A DNA stretch of 64,000 bases, from positions 1 through 64,000 of the forward strand of contig NZ_JAPDDT010000019.1 of NCBI RefSeq assembly GCF_025950235.1. The letters run 5' to 3'. The position numbers and the translations under genes are program-made. Positions 36,302 to 44,860 of the stretch are shown here, piece after piece (the stretch's first letter is position 1; the number at the start of each line of letters is the position of its first letter). Below the pieces are notes generated by a model. That model had not been told where the DNA came from. It ran no database searches and saw nothing but the letters and a program-made list of their open reading frames with translations. This stretch comes from Luteolibacter arcticus (GTDB taxonomy: Bacteria; Verrucomicrobiota; Verrucomicrobiia; Verrucomicrobiales; Akkermansiaceae).

Positions 36302-36343
36302 ATGTAGCCGCGCGTCTATGACATGTAGCGACGCGTCTATGAC
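36302..36343. repeat. Tandem duplication of a 21-bp unit
   Basis: Two head-to-tail copies (ATGTAGCCGCGCGTCTATGA and ATGTAGCGACGCGTCTATGA, each plus C) start directly after the stop codon of the methyltransferase gene. Confidence 0.7.
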
Positions 36344-36488
36344 CGTCGCACTTCAGCGGCACCCGCCGCATCCCTGTGCCTCCGATCCGCCATCTCTTCT
36401 GCTGCGACCGACCACCGCACCGTCTCTCCCTGACTGCTGAAAGTCAGACGCCAGAAAGAGCCGCCCCACATGCGACCGGCGATCTCTC

Positions 36489-36576
36489 CGTCCCACCGGG
36501 ACGACTCATAAAAGCCCGGCACACAGTGCCGGGACCGGCGTTGACTGGAAGACGTGTCCTGTAGGGACACCTCATG
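36489..36576. repeat. Three-hairpin element, copy 1
   Basis: Hairpins CGTCCC-acc-GGGACG (36489-36503), CCCGGCAC-aca-GTGCCGGG (36515-36533) and GTGTCC-loop-GGACAC (36554-36570), then CCTCATG. The linker CTCATAAAAGCC is shared with the copy at 42740-42827. Stems are kept by compensating changes. Confidence 0.75.
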
Positions 36577-36587
36577 CGTTTGGCAGC

Positions 36588-36773
36588 ACTTCGCGAACTG
36601 GCTATCACGCGAAATCTGTTAGAAGGAACACGGCACCGCCCATCCCCGGCGTAAGGAGCCGCGACCTTACTGTCGCGCCCCCATCCCCGACATAAGCAGC
36701 CGCCACCCCACCACCGCGCCCTACCCCAATCCTCTCCTACCTCTAGATTTCGCGCTTTGTCGCGGTTCTCTCC
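36588..36773. repeat. Weak CGCGAAATC inverted arms
   Basis: CACGCGAAATCTGTTAG near 36605 and its rough complement CTAGATTTCGCGCTTTGTCG at 36742-36761. They resemble the pair at 47173-47273. The sequence between is C-rich and non-coding. Confidence 0.45.
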
Positions 36774-36808
36774 AAACTCCCGGGTCACCCGAAGCCGGAG
36801 CCGCCATT

Positions 36809-38683
36809 CTACAGCTTCCGCTCCTTGATCTCCGCCACGATCTCCGTGATGAACTCACCCACCGGCTTCGCCCCAAGATCGTCCCGGTCACGATGCCGCA
36901 CGGAGACGGTCCCCTCCTCCACTTCCTTCGCACCGAGCACGAGCATATACGGCACGCGCTCAAGTCGGGCATTGCGGATCTTCGCACCCACCTTGTCGGA
37001 CGAGTCATCGAGCGAGACGCGGACGCCGGCTTCAGCGAGCTGGGTCGTCAGCGCCTCGGCGGCTTCGAGGAACTTATCGGAAATCGGCAGCACGCGGACC
37101 TGCTCCGGCGCGAGCCACGTCGGGAACTTGCCCTCGAAGTGCTCGATCAGCAGACCCGTGAAGCGCTCCAGCGAACCGAACGGCGCGCGGTGAATCATCA
37201 CCGGCCGGTGCGTCGTATTATCCGCACCGACATATTCCAGCTTGAAGCGCTCCGGCAGCACGTAGTCCACCTGCACGGTGCCAAGCTGCCAATCGCGGCC
37301 GATCACGTCCTTCACCACGAAGTCGATCTTCGGACCATAGAATGCAGCCTCACCCGCTTCCTCCGTGAATGGCACGCCCAAGGTCGCCGCGGCTTCGCGG
37401 CACGCAGCCTCGGCGAGATCCCACTTTTCGGGATCGCCGGTGAACTTGCTATCATCCGGATCGCGCAGACCAACGCGCACGCGATAGTCGGTCATCCCAA
37501 GCGTCGTCAGCACCGTCTTCACCAGGCTCAGGCAGCCGATCAGCTCCTTCGCGATCTGATCCGGCGTGCAGAAAAGGTGGGCATCATCCTGCGTGAAGCC
37601 GCGGACGCGGGTCATGCCGCCGAGCTCGCCGGATTGCTCCCAGCGATACACCGTGCCGAATTCCGCGAGGCGCACCGGCAGATCCCGATACGAGCGGTGC
37701 TCGCTGGCGAAGATCTTGATGTGGTGCGGGCAGTTCATCGGCTTCAGCATGTAGCCCTCGTAGGTGCCGTCGGACAGGCCGTTGATCAGCGTGGCGCAGG
37801 AGGCATCCTCATCCGCCAGCTTCTCTAACACATCCCGCTCCGCAATCGCCGGGTACTGGCTCTCCTGATAGTACGGGAAGTGCCCGGAGGTGCGGTAAAG
37901 ATCGAGCTTGCCGATGTGCGGCGTGAAGACCTGCGAGTACCCCTGCTTGTCGAGCTCCGCGGTGATGAAGTCCTGCAACGCACGACGAACCAGCGCGCCC
38001 TTCGGCTTCCACAGGATCAGCCCCTGGCCGACCGCTTCATCGATGTGGAAAAGCTGCAGCTCCTTGCCGAGGCGGCGGTGGTCGCGCTTCTTCGCCTCTT
38101 CCAGGCGGACAAGGTGCTCTTCTAACAATTCCTTCGACTCGAAGGCCGTGCCATAGAGACGCTGGAGCTGCCCCTTCGACTCATCGCCCAGGTAGAAGGA
38201 CGATGACACCGACATCAGCTTCACGTTCTTGCACTTGCCGGAGTAGCCGACGTGCGGGCCGGCGCAGAGGTCGATGAATTCGCCATTTTGGAAGCAGGAG
38301 ATTTCCTCGCCTTCCGGAATCTTGTCGATCAGGTCCAGCTTGAAGCGGCTCGGATTGTCCGGGCGCTCGGAAAGACCGCCGAGGCGACCGCTTTCCGCCA
38401 TCGCCTTCGCTTCCTCGCGGGTCAGCACGCGGCGCTCGAACTTCTGGTTCTCCTTCGAGATCTTCTTCATCTCCGCCTCGATCTTCTCGAAATCGTCCGG
38501 CGTGATCCGGTGCTTCATCTCGAAGTCGTAGTAGAAGCCGCTCTCGATCGGCGGGCCGTAGGCGAATTGCGCGTCCGGCCAGATGCGCAGGATGGCGGTC
38601 GCCATCACGTGGGCGCAGGAGTGGCGCAGGCGCTCCAGATCCGTCATCTGGGCGCGTTCTTCGAGAGTCTTCCGTTCGGACAT
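36809..38683 (-). CDS. thrS: Threonyl-tRNA synthetase
   Basis: 624 aa. It charges tRNA-Thr. The editing domain starts almost at once (HSCAHVMATAI near residue 21), so the N-terminal TGS domain of the usual 640-aa enzyme is missing. Class II catalytic core: motif 2 YRWEQSGELGGMTRVRGFTQ, zinc-site cysteine in MNCPHH, motif 3 HRAPFGSLERF, and an anticodon-binding domain from about residue 520 (QVRVLPISDKF). A longer insertion (about residues 305-335, DVLEKLADEDASCATL) sits before the zinc cysteine. Essential housekeeping gene. Confidence 0.95.
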   Translation of the reverse strand: MSERKTLEERAQMTDLERLRHSCAHVMATAILRIWPDAQFAYGPPIESGFYYDFEMKHRITPDDFEKIEAEMKKISKENQKFERRVLTREEAKAMAESGRLGGLSERPDNPSRFKLDLIDKIPEGEEISCFQNGEFIDLCAGPHVGYSGKCKNVKLMSVSSSFYLGDESKGQLQRLYGTAFESKELLEEHLVRLEEAKKRDHRRLGKELQLFHIDEAVGQGLILWKPKGALVRRALQDFITAELDKQGYSQVFTPHIGKLDLYRTSGHFPYYQESQYPAIAERDVLEKLADEDASCATLINGLSDGTYEGYMLKPMNCPHHIKIFASEHRSYRDLPVRLAEFGTVYRWEQSGELGGMTRVRGFTQDDAHLFCTPDQIAKELIGCLSLVKTVLTTLGMTDYRVRVGLRDPDDSKFTGDPEKWDLAEAACREAAATLGVPFTEEAGEAAFYGPKIDFVVKDVIGRDWQLGTVQVDYVLPERFKLEYVGADNTTHRPVMIHRAPFGSLERFTGLLIEHFEGKFPTWLAPEQVRVLPISDKFLEAAEALTTQLAEAGVRVSLDDSSDKVGAKIRNARLERVPYMLVLGAKEVEEGTVSVRHRDRDDLGAKPVGEFITEIVAEIKERKL

Positions 38684-38830
38684 GGGGCGGGGAGATTGGC
38701 GCGGCGGACCGGTTTTTCAATGCCGAATCCGGTCCGTTTCCGCCGCTTTCGCGTGGCCGGGAGAGTGCCCATTTGCCCATCCGCCATCCAGTCCAGTCGA
38801 CGAGCCCACCGGAAACGCCCGGACGCGACG

Positions 38831-39094
38831 TCAAAAATCCGACATCACATCGACGCCAACGGAGCCTCTGAACGAGGAGCCGTAATCGCCCTCGCCTGAA
38901 AGACGCTGGACCCGCTCGTCCTGCAGCTTTCGCTCCTCCTCCCGGTTGACGGACGATGGGCCGAGCTGGAGGGCTGCCGCTGAGTGCGCGCCACTGTCGA
39001 GCGGATCGACACCGCCCAGCGGTCCGCAGCAGGCGAGTGCAAGCGCTCCGCAAATTGACAAGGTGCCTTGGATAAGAACCGGCATTTTCTTCAT
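38831..39094 (-). CDS. Small lipoprotein
   Basis: 87 aa from ATG 39094. The N terminus is a lipoprotein signal (ICGALALAC, Cys near residue 22), followed by a short polar chain with no known domain. The start overlaps the stop of the MOSC gene by 4 bp. Function unknown. Confidence 0.55.
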   Translation of the reverse strand: MKKMPVLIQGTLSICGALALACCGPLGGVDPLDSGAHSAAALQLGPSSVNREEERKLQDERVQRLSGEGDYGSSFRGSVGVDVMSDF

Positions 39095-39786
39095 TTCGGT
39101 TGCTCCCGCCGCGCGAAAGCATCGCCTTCCCTCACCCGCCCGCGACTCCACAGCCCATCCTTCCAGCTCCCGGAGAGCGCCGGGCACTCCGCCAGCGCTC
39201 GATCCGCCTCCGCACCGCCCTCGCGCTGGTGCATCACGCGATTGCAGCGGGCGAGCGTCCATTCCGCATGCGGCCGCTCGCGAAGCTCGATGCCATCCCC
39301 CGCCGCGACCGCGCCATGCCGCAGCACCCGGAAGTAGAATCCCGTCCGCCCGTTCCGCTCCACCTGCGCGGCCAGGTCCTTCACCTGCCAGCGCCGCGCC
39401 AGCTTCCAACACGGCTGCCGCGGCTGCGAAACCTGCACCAGCGCCTCCCCCACGGCAAAGATGTCACCGATGCACACCTCCTCCTCCAGCAATCCACGCG
39501 TCGTCAAATTCTCGCCAAAGGCCCCGGTCGGCAGCCCGGCCAAGTCCGGAACCTCATTCCAATACGCATAGTGCTCGGAGGGATAGACGCACACCGCCTT
39601 CTCCACGCCGCCGTGGACCCGGGTGTCCGCCACCTCGTCACCGCGGAAGCCCTGATAGCCCAGCCACTGAGGACCCTCCCGCGCCTGCTTGTAGAAGCCC
39701 GTGACCCAGTCCTTGTCCCACCACGCGCCACTCCCGCCACTGGTCACCTGCGCCGCCGGACCGGTATGGAGAGCCATCACGAGCAT
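39091..39786 (-). CDS. MOSC-domain protein (YiiM-like)
   Basis: 231 aa. MOSC features are VHGGVEKAVCVYPSEHYAYW, GAFGENLTTRGL, VSQPRQPCWKLARR with the conserved cysteine, and GRTGFYFRVLRHG. Family members bind the molybdenum cofactor or act on N-hydroxylated compounds. Divergent from the TSUP gene (87 bp apart). Overlaps the small lipoprotein gene downstream. Confidence 0.85.
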   Translation of the reverse strand: MLVMALHTGPAAQVTSGGSGAWWDKDWVTGFYKQAREGPQWLGYQGFRGDEVADTRVHGGVEKAVCVYPSEHYAYWNEVPDLAGLPTGAFGENLTTRGLLEEEVCIGDIFAVGEALVQVSQPRQPCWKLARRWQVKDLAAQVERNGRTGFYFRVLRHGAVAAGDGIELRERPHAEWTLARCNRVMHQREGGAEADRALAECPALSGSWKDGLWSRGRVREGDAFARREQPK

Positions 39787-39873
39787 GCCGCGATTCTCCG
39801 AAGCCGGGGTCCGCGGTCAAGCCGGCGGATTTCCCGTATTGCCCGGCGGAGGGCTTTGCGCCTTGGTTCGGCC

Positions 39874-40650
39874 GTGCCCGGTCACCAGGAATGGATCGTC
39901 CTCGCCGCCGGGTTCCTCGCGGCGGTGATGAATGCCGTGGCCGGCGGCGGCACCATGCTCACCTTCCCCGCCCTCATGGCGGCAGGCCTCAGCGGCGTGA
40001 TGGCAAATACCACCTCCACGGTCGCCCTTTTCATCGGCATGCCCGGCAGCGTCTGGGCCTTCCGCCACCGGCTGCGCGAGGTGAAGGCGTGGATCGTCCC
40101 GCTGGGAATCGTGAGCCTGTTAGGCGGGCTGGCCGGCGGCTGGTTGCTGCTCGCGCTGCCGTCCTCCTACTTCGATGCCGTGGTGCCGTGGCTGCTGCTG
40201 ATGGCCACCACCCTGTTTCTCCTGAATGCCCCGATCCAGCGCTGGCTGAAGAAAAAGCGCGGCGAAGGCCACGACACCGAGCCCGACCGCCCAAAAACCT
40301 GGGGCCTCGCCTTCCAAACCGGCGTCGCCATCTACGGCGGCTACTTCGGCGCGGGCATCGGCATCATGATGCTGGCCGGCCTCGGCCTCCTCGGCCTGCG
40401 CGACGTGAACCGCATGAACGCGCTGAAATCCGTGCTCGCGCTCCTCTGCAATATCGCCTCCGTGGCCTACTTCATCGCCTGCGGCAGCGTCGATTGGCGG
40501 CTCGCCGGCTGGCTCATCGCCGGCTCCATCCCCGGCTATTTCCTCGGCGCCCATTTCGCCCAGAAAATCCCCGCCATCGCCGTCCGGATCATCGTCGCCG
40601 TCATCGGATTGGGCATCGCGGGCCATCTTTTCTGGAAACAGATGGCCTGA
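39874..40650 (+). CDS. TSUP family (TauE/SafE) permease
   Basis: 258 aa from GTG 39874; the long frame upstream is antisense to the MOSC gene. Eight hydrophobic helices with the family's N-terminal AGFLAAVMNAVAGGGTMLTFP and the second-half repeat YGGYFGAGIGIMMLAGLGLLG. These proteins export or import sulfite, sulfoacetate or other organosulfur anions. Substrate not known here. Confidence 0.8.
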   Translation: MPGHQEWIVLAAGFLAAVMNAVAGGGTMLTFPALMAAGLSGVMANTTSTVALFIGMPGSVWAFRHRLREVKAWIVPLGIVSLLGGLAGGWLLLALPSSYFDAVVPWLLLMATTLFLLNAPIQRWLKKKRGEGHDTEPDRPKTWGLAFQTGVAIYGGYFGAGIGIMMLAGLGLLGLRDVNRMNALKSVLALLCNIASVAYFIACGSVDWRLAGWLIAGSIPGYFLGAHFAQKIPAIAVRIIVAVIGLGIAGHLFWKQMA

Positions 40651-41153
40651 AAATGACGCCGGAAAGCGCAATCCAAGAGCCCACGAGATCCGCGGAATCT
40701 CGCAAAAACCCATGTCCACCCTCTCCTGTCTTTCTCTGTGACCTCCTGCCTTTCCTCCTGTTCCCCTCTGTGGTGAAGCAGCTCGAAGCCACCTGAAAAG
40801 CATCAGCAAACCTGACGGAGAGCCCAAAAAAGGCCGCCAAACCCCGATTTCGCTCGTTTCGATCGTTTCGTTGTTCCCCTTTGACAAGACGACGGGATTT
40901 TTCGGAGCGCCCTTAAGTCCGTTTGCGTCGAATCCCAGCGATCGAAGGAACCGGACCAAGCAGGATGGATGGGATGGATAGGATTCTAGAGGTCTCCCGT
41001 TCCAGCTTCCCCGGCATTCTCAATCCCATCCATCCTATCCATCCTGGTCCCAAAAAGAACCGGAATCCTCCGCATTACGCGTTCGCGGGACTTGCACCCG
41101 GTCGGCTGGGCTGCTAGATACGCCCGCGTTCACCCCACCCCCCCCTATACTAC
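40651..41153. repeat. Intergenic region with phrase-type repeats
   Basis: 40713-40777 is a single arm rich in CTGT/CTCC words (complement reads CACAGAGGGGAACAGGAGG). 40953-40988 and 41021-41050 form an inverted pair built from GGATGGAT words, bordered by GGACCA and TGGTCC, with about 33 bp between. No gene. Confidence 0.75.
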
Positions 41154-42461
41154 ATGAAGATCACGATCATCGGGACCGGATATGTCGGTCTCACCTCCGG
41201 CACTTGCTTTGCCGAAGTTGGCCACGAGGTTACCTGCGTTGACAACAACCCGGACAAAGTCGCCACCCTGCTCGCCGGCCAAGTGCCGATCTATGAGCCC
41301 GGCCTTGAGGAATTGGTGAAGCAGAACGTGGCCGCCGGCCGCCTGAAATTCACCACCTCCACCGAGGAAGGCGTCAAGAATGGCGAGGTGATTTTCATCG
41401 CCGTGCCGACCCCGCCGCAGCCGGATGGCTCGGTGGACCTGTCCTTCATCGAGAAGGTGGCCCGCGAGATCGCCCAGTGCCTCACCCCGGAGCTCGGCTA
41501 CCGCGTCATCGTGGACAAGTCCACGGTGCCCGTGAAGACCGGCGACAAGGTCGAGCAGACCGTCCGCCGCTACGCCCCTCCTGGCGTCGAGTTCGGCGTC
41601 GTCTCCAATCCCGAGTTCCTCCGCGAAGGCTGCGCCGTCGATGACCTGCTGCATCCCGACCGCGTCGTGATCGGCTCGAATGACGACCGCGCGCTGGCCT
41701 ACATGCAGAAGATTTATGAGCCCTTCGTGGCTCCGGTGCTCGTCACCGACATCAACTCTGCCGAGCTCATCAAGCACGCCGCGAACTCCTTCCTGGCGCT
41801 CAAGATCTCCTATATCAATGCCGTGGCGAACATCTGCGAGGCCTCCGGTGCCGACGTGGAAAAGGTCGCCGAAGGCATCGGCATGGACAAGCGCATCGGC
41901 CGCTCCTTCCTGAATGCCGGCCTCGGCTACGGCGGCTCCTGCTTCCCGAAGGACATCAAGGCCTTCATCCATATCTCCGAAACGCTCGGCCAGCCCTTCG
42001 GCCTGCTCAAGGAAGTCGAGAAGATCAACGCCGACCAGCTCGACCGCTTCCTCAACAAGATCCGCGAGAAGCTCTGGGTCTTCCGTGAGAAGAAGATCGC
42101 CCTCTGGGGCCTCGCCTTCAAACAGAACACCGACGACGTCCGCGAATCCGTCGCCATCCGCCTCGCCCAGAAGATGCTCGCCGAAGGTGCCACCATCCGC
42201 GCCACCGACCCGGAAGCCATCGAGACCGCCAAGAAATTCGGCGAACTCAAGGGCGACATCACCTACCACACCGACCTCTACGAGACGCTTGATGACGCCG
42301 ACTGCCTCATCATCGCCACCGAGTGGCCGGCCTTCGCCAAGGTCGATCTCACCGAGATCACCAAGCGCCTCCGCACCCCGCTCGTCTTCGACGGCCGCAA
42401 CCTCCTCGATCCAAAGGACGCCAAGGCTGCGAACCTCGAATACATTTCCATCGGCCGCTGA
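41154..42461 (+). CDS. ugd: UDP-glucose 6-dehydrogenase
   Basis: 435 aa. N-terminal Rossmann fold ITIIGTGYVGLTSGTCFAEV, substrate segment YRVIVDKSTVPVKTG, then NPEFLREG and the catalytic cysteine in GLGYGGSCFPKDIKAF near residue 264, then LWGLAFKQNTDDVRES. It makes UDP-glucuronate from UDP-glucose with two NAD+, feeding polysaccharide synthesis. The stop codon lies in the first bases of the repeat that follows. Confidence 0.92.
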   Translation: MKITIIGTGYVGLTSGTCFAEVGHEVTCVDNNPDKVATLLAGQVPIYEPGLEELVKQNVAAGRLKFTTSTEEGVKNGEVIFIAVPTPPQPDGSVDLSFIEKVAREIAQCLTPELGYRVIVDKSTVPVKTGDKVEQTVRRYAPPGVEFGVVSNPEFLREGCAVDDLLHPDRVVIGSNDDRALAYMQKIYEPFVAPVLVTDINSAELIKHAANSFLALKISYINAVANICEASGADVEKVAEGIGMDKRIGRSFLNAGLGYGGSCFPKDIKAFIHISETLGQPFGLLKEVEKINADQLDRFLNKIREKLWVFREKKIALWGLAFKQNTDDVRESVAIRLAQKMLAEGATIRATDPEAIETAKKFGELKGDITYHTDLYETLDDADCLIIATEWPAFAKVDLTEITKRLRTPLVFDGRNLLDPKDAKAANLEYISIGR

Positions 42462-42517
42462 GGCGGGCGGAGACAGAGACAGAAGACTGTCAGACGACAG
42501 ACACAAGACTTGAACGA
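42456..42517. repeat. AGACAGAAGAC phrase repeat, copy 1
   Basis: Starts with CGCTGAGGCGG at the ugd stop codon and continues as AGACAGAGACAGAAGACTG and CAGACGACAGACACAAGAC. Nearly identical to 43239-43293. An inverted relative lies at 45352-45400. Confidence 0.85.
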
Positions 42518-42552
42518 AGAGGCGCGAGCACCAGCTCGCGCCTCTTTCTTTT
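42518..42552 (+). terminator. Rho-independent terminator after ugd
   Basis: A 12-bp stem AGAGGCGCGAGC-acca-GCTCGCGCCTCT followed by TTCTTTT. The same hairpin is part of the duplicated repeat and recurs at 43294-43327. Confidence 0.85.
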
Positions 42553-42608
42553 CGCCCCCTCAGTTGCATCGGTCCTCGCCTCCGAACAATTCAAGATCGG
42601 ACTGCGTA

Positions 42609-42827
42609 GCCCTAACCTAACGGGCTCACCATAGCCCGGCTCGCCGGGCGATCCCATAAGGGGCATCGACATTCCTGTCGATGTGCGCCGGTCCGGCGCA
42701 CCACCGGCCAAGCCGCCACCACCACCAAGCCTCCTTCTTCGTCCCAACGGGACGGCTTATAACAGCCTGGCACGAAAGTGCCAGGTAAGCACCTCACACC
42801 CATCGCGTCACAACGTGACGCCTCATG
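42609..42827. repeat. Chain of hairpins including three-hairpin element copy 2
   Basis: Short palindromes follow each other: GCCCGGCTCGCCGGGC, CATCGACATTCCTGTCGATG, GTGCGCCGGTCCGGCGCAC. The three-hairpin element at 42740-42827 then has CGTCCC-aac-GGGACG, CCTGGCAC-gaaa-GTGCCAGG and GCGTCAC-aac-GTGACGC, followed by CTCATG. No gene lies in 42557-42940. Confidence 0.75.
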
Positions 42828-42943
42828 CTGGGAAGGGATCGCATCCTTGAAGGGTCAGTTCCCGTCGTGGCGTCGACGAAATGTGAATGGCCGAGTCCCC
42901 GCCTCAAATTGACGGCAGCCTTGGGATTGCTTACGGTTCACCC

Positions 42944-43243
42944 GTGAGCACCACTCTGACGATCCACAATCTGGACAAAGGCGTGGAAGAAAAGCTGCGT
43001 ATCCGCGCCGCTCTCCATCAGCGTTCGATGGAAGCAGAGGCCAAGGAAATCCTGACCCGCTCGGTGGCAGAAGACGACCCGCTCGTTTCGACCCTCACCT
43101 CCGCCCAGGAGCGGATGCGCACCGCGATTGAGTCCGTGCGTGGAATCTGGACCGACCGCGGCACCACCAGCGAGTGGATGCAAGCAAGCCGTGCCGACGA
43201 CAACGACGATGCTTATTCTGGTCATCCGCAGACCGGGCGCTGA
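42944..43243 (+). CDS. FitA/VapB-like antitoxin, orphan
   Basis: 99 aa from GTG 42944; an ATG at 42887 in the same frame is possible. STTLTIHNLDKGVEEKLRIRAALHQRSMEAEAKEIL is the ribbon-helix-helix DNA-binding part of FitA/VapB antitoxins, which repress their own operon and neutralise a PIN-domain RNase. No PIN-domain toxin follows. Near the 3' end, an overlapping ATG at 43210 reads MLILVIRR before running into the repeat, as a lost toxin gene would. Confidence 0.7.
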   Translation: MSTTLTIHNLDKGVEEKLRIRAALHQRSMEAEAKEILTRSVAEDDPLVSTLTSAQERMRTAIESVRGIWTDRGTTSEWMQASRADDNDDAYSGHPQTGR

Positions 43244-43327
43244 GGCGGACCGAGGCAGAAGACGGTCAGACGACAGACACAAGACTTGAATGAAGAGACG
43301 CGAGCACCAGCTCGCGCCTCTTTTCTT
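43239..43327. repeat. AGACAGAAGAC phrase repeat with hairpin, copy 2
   Basis: Begins CGCTGAGGCGG on the antitoxin stop codon and continues CAGACGACAGACACAAGAC. It ends in the same hairpin as after ugd (one base change in the stem). It lies just downstream of the reverse transcriptase gene on the opposite strand. Confidence 0.85.
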
Positions 43328-43347
43328 GGTCTCTAAATGCCGGCTTT

Positions 43348-44259
43348 CTATTGAGAAGAGCCCTGCCTCAGAACGGGAGATTTCAAAGGCTTCTTAAAAC
43401 GATCCTCGAAGAGCGATGCTTCACCAAGCCGTCCACGCAGCCTGTTCTTCATTACTTCAACATTCTCGGAAACCTCGCGCCCTAACAGGGATTTGAAATC
43501 CTCATGAATTGCCTTGCGCCTCTTGTTAGGTAGCCTAAGCCCCTTCTTGGTAACTGCAGCGCCCGTAATCATCTTCGGGGCACTGGGTTGATAGTATTTC
43601 GTTTTGCTCGGATGCGGTGTGAGGCCGTAGCTGCGAACAATACGCTTTACCTCCCCAGCCAAACGTCGGGTCGCTCCGTCACCAGAACATGTAATATCAT
43701 CAACGTAGCAAGAAAATGTAACACCCCCACTTTCGCAGCAATCATTAATCCGATCAAACATCACTCGATAAGCGTAAAAAGAAAGAATTGTACTTACACT
43801 CGATCCAGTAGGTATATGCCCCCTGATCACAACAAGACGAGTTAATATTGAGGCAACATCCAAATCCAATTCGAATTGCTTTGCGAAGCACTTCCACACA
43901 TACTTATATGAGGCACTCTGAAAAAACTTTTGAATGTCCATCGTGAACGCTCTCTTGCCGGCGTTATGAGCATGCCTGCGGGCATTCCCGATATAAGACC
44001 TTCCCTTTACTCCGGACTGAAGATAATCGGGAACTTCAATTCTTACGAGCAAAGTGCTAAGTCGCTTGTGAGCAACCTGAAGCTTCCGAAGCGGGTGCTC
44101 GATTCCCCTGCCGTCATGCTGAAAACAAGCGTATGACTTTTCGCAATCGCCAACAAACGCCTTGAGTGCTTTGCCAGATTTGAACCCAAGCAAAGAAGCG
44201 AGTTTGTTTGGACCAGCTCGATACAACGGAGACTTTTCTATCGGGTATCGAGCGATCAT
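43348..44259 (-). CDS. Retron-like reverse transcriptase
   Basis: 303 aa. VKGRSYIGNARRH carries the NAxxH-type motif seen in retron enzymes (residues 92-96), followed by FTMDIQKFFQS (first catalytic Asp, 108), HIPTGSSVSTILS (motif 4) and CYVDD (185-188). Then come GLTPHPSKTK and KMITGAAVTKKGLRLP, which matches the retron VTG motif. No maturase, endonuclease or C-terminal extension, so not a group II intron protein. It should copy a small RNA into multicopy DNA. The gene is AT-richer than the surroundings and lies 12 bp after the HTH gene on the same strand. Confidence 0.85.
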   Translation of the reverse strand: MIARYPIEKSPLYRAGPNKLASLLGFKSGKALKAFVGDCEKSYACFQHDGRGIEHPLRKLQVAHKRLSTLLVRIEVPDYLQSGVKGRSYIGNARRHAHNAGKRAFTMDIQKFFQSASYKYVWKCFAKQFELDLDVASILTRLVVIRGHIPTGSSVSTILSFYAYRVMFDRINDCCESGGVTFSCYVDDITCSGDGATRRLAGEVKRIVRSYGLTPHPSKTKYYQPSAPKMITGAAVTKKGLRLPNKRRKAIHEDFKSLLGREVSENVEVMKNRLRGRLGEASLFEDRFKKPLKSPVLRQGSSQ

Positions 44260-44271
44260 GCGGGAGAGGCT

Positions 44272-44550
44272 CTAGATTCTGGTCGCACGTTCGATCCAAT
44301 CCAACATGTCAATCGCTTTACGAGAAATCGGTCTCCGCCCCTCGGCCGAATCGGCATGCTCGGTGAAATAGATCAACGAACTCAGCGGCAACTTGAAGTA
44401 TTCCGCATACTTCGAAAGAAGCTCCAAGGAGGGCTTCTTATTTCCTTTCTCAATTCCGCAAAGATGCGCTGCGGTGATCCCAAGCTGGTCCGCCAATTCT
44501 TTTTGGCTCACCCGATGGTAGAGTCGAACAATTTTTAACGTCTTATTCAA
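44272..44550 (-). CDS. XRE-type helix-turn-helix protein of the retron-like unit
   Basis: 92 aa with TTG start at 44550 and weak ribosome site. Residues 1-65 are a Cro/C1-type HTH: VRLYHRVSQKELADQLGITA, then GIEKGNKKPSLELLSKYAEY and FKLPLSSLI. The short C-terminal tail is charged. It is the first conserved gene before the reverse transcriptase, with only 12 bp between them. It could be the effector, or the repressor of the unit. HTH-containing accessory proteins are known for some retron classes. Confidence 0.85.
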   Translation of the reverse strand: MNKTLKIVRLYHRVSQKELADQLGITAAHLCGIEKGNKKPSLELLSKYAEYFKLPLSSLIYFTEHADSAEGRRPISRKAIDMLDWIERATRI

Positions 44551-44611
44551 ATTGGCAATTGGTTTAGTAGAAGCTGGTTATCCTTAGCATCTCGCGGACC
44601 TCGCCTTTGGG

Positions 44612-44854
44612 CTAGTCATCGGAAAACCAAGAGTTCAGCCATCCCCAAATCTTTACGAATGTCGATTCCACCGGGGGAATCCACATCACGATCTTGATAA
44701 GAGCACGACTTACGAAAACCCAACGAACGATCAATTTGATCGTTCGAATGAATTTCGCAACCAGCCCCCTGTGTTGAATATGGTTGGTGTTTAACGCGGG
44801 CTTGTGGCCGCCAGAATCCTCTGGCTTCCCCGACTCGTGGATGTCTTGTGACAT
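44612..44854 (-). CDS. Small basic/hydrophobic protein candidate
   Basis: 80 aa from the ATG at 44854; a GTG at 44902 gives 96 aa. The N-terminal 30 residues are polar. LIVRWVFVSRALIKIVMWI near residue 45 could be one membrane helix, followed by an aromatic end (IWGWLNSWFSDD). It precedes the HTH gene on the same strand, so it could be a third protein of the module. A second frame with a better Shine-Dalgarno (GGAGG before ATG 44879) overlaps, so the call is tentative. The sequence may instead belong to the non-coding RNA region. Confidence 0.35.
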   Translation of the reverse strand: MSQDIHESGKPEDSGGHKPALNTNHIQHRGLVAKFIRTIKLIVRWVFVSRALIKIVMWIPPVESTFVKIWGWLNSWFSDD

Positions 44855-44860
44855 TTGGTT

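Noticed and set aside
39100..39873. N-terminal extension of the TSUP gene
   Set aside because: Overlaps the MOSC gene on the other strand; the membrane protein starts at GTG 39874.
40953..41050. Possible CRISPR array from short regular words
   Set aside because: The words are contiguous with no unique spacers; the unit is an inverted pair.
43348..44259. Reverse transcriptase as group II intron protein or diversity-generating retroelement
   Set aside because: No maturase or endonuclease domain and no template/variable repeat pair seen; the S23/Avd-like gene is 35 kb away and not linked.
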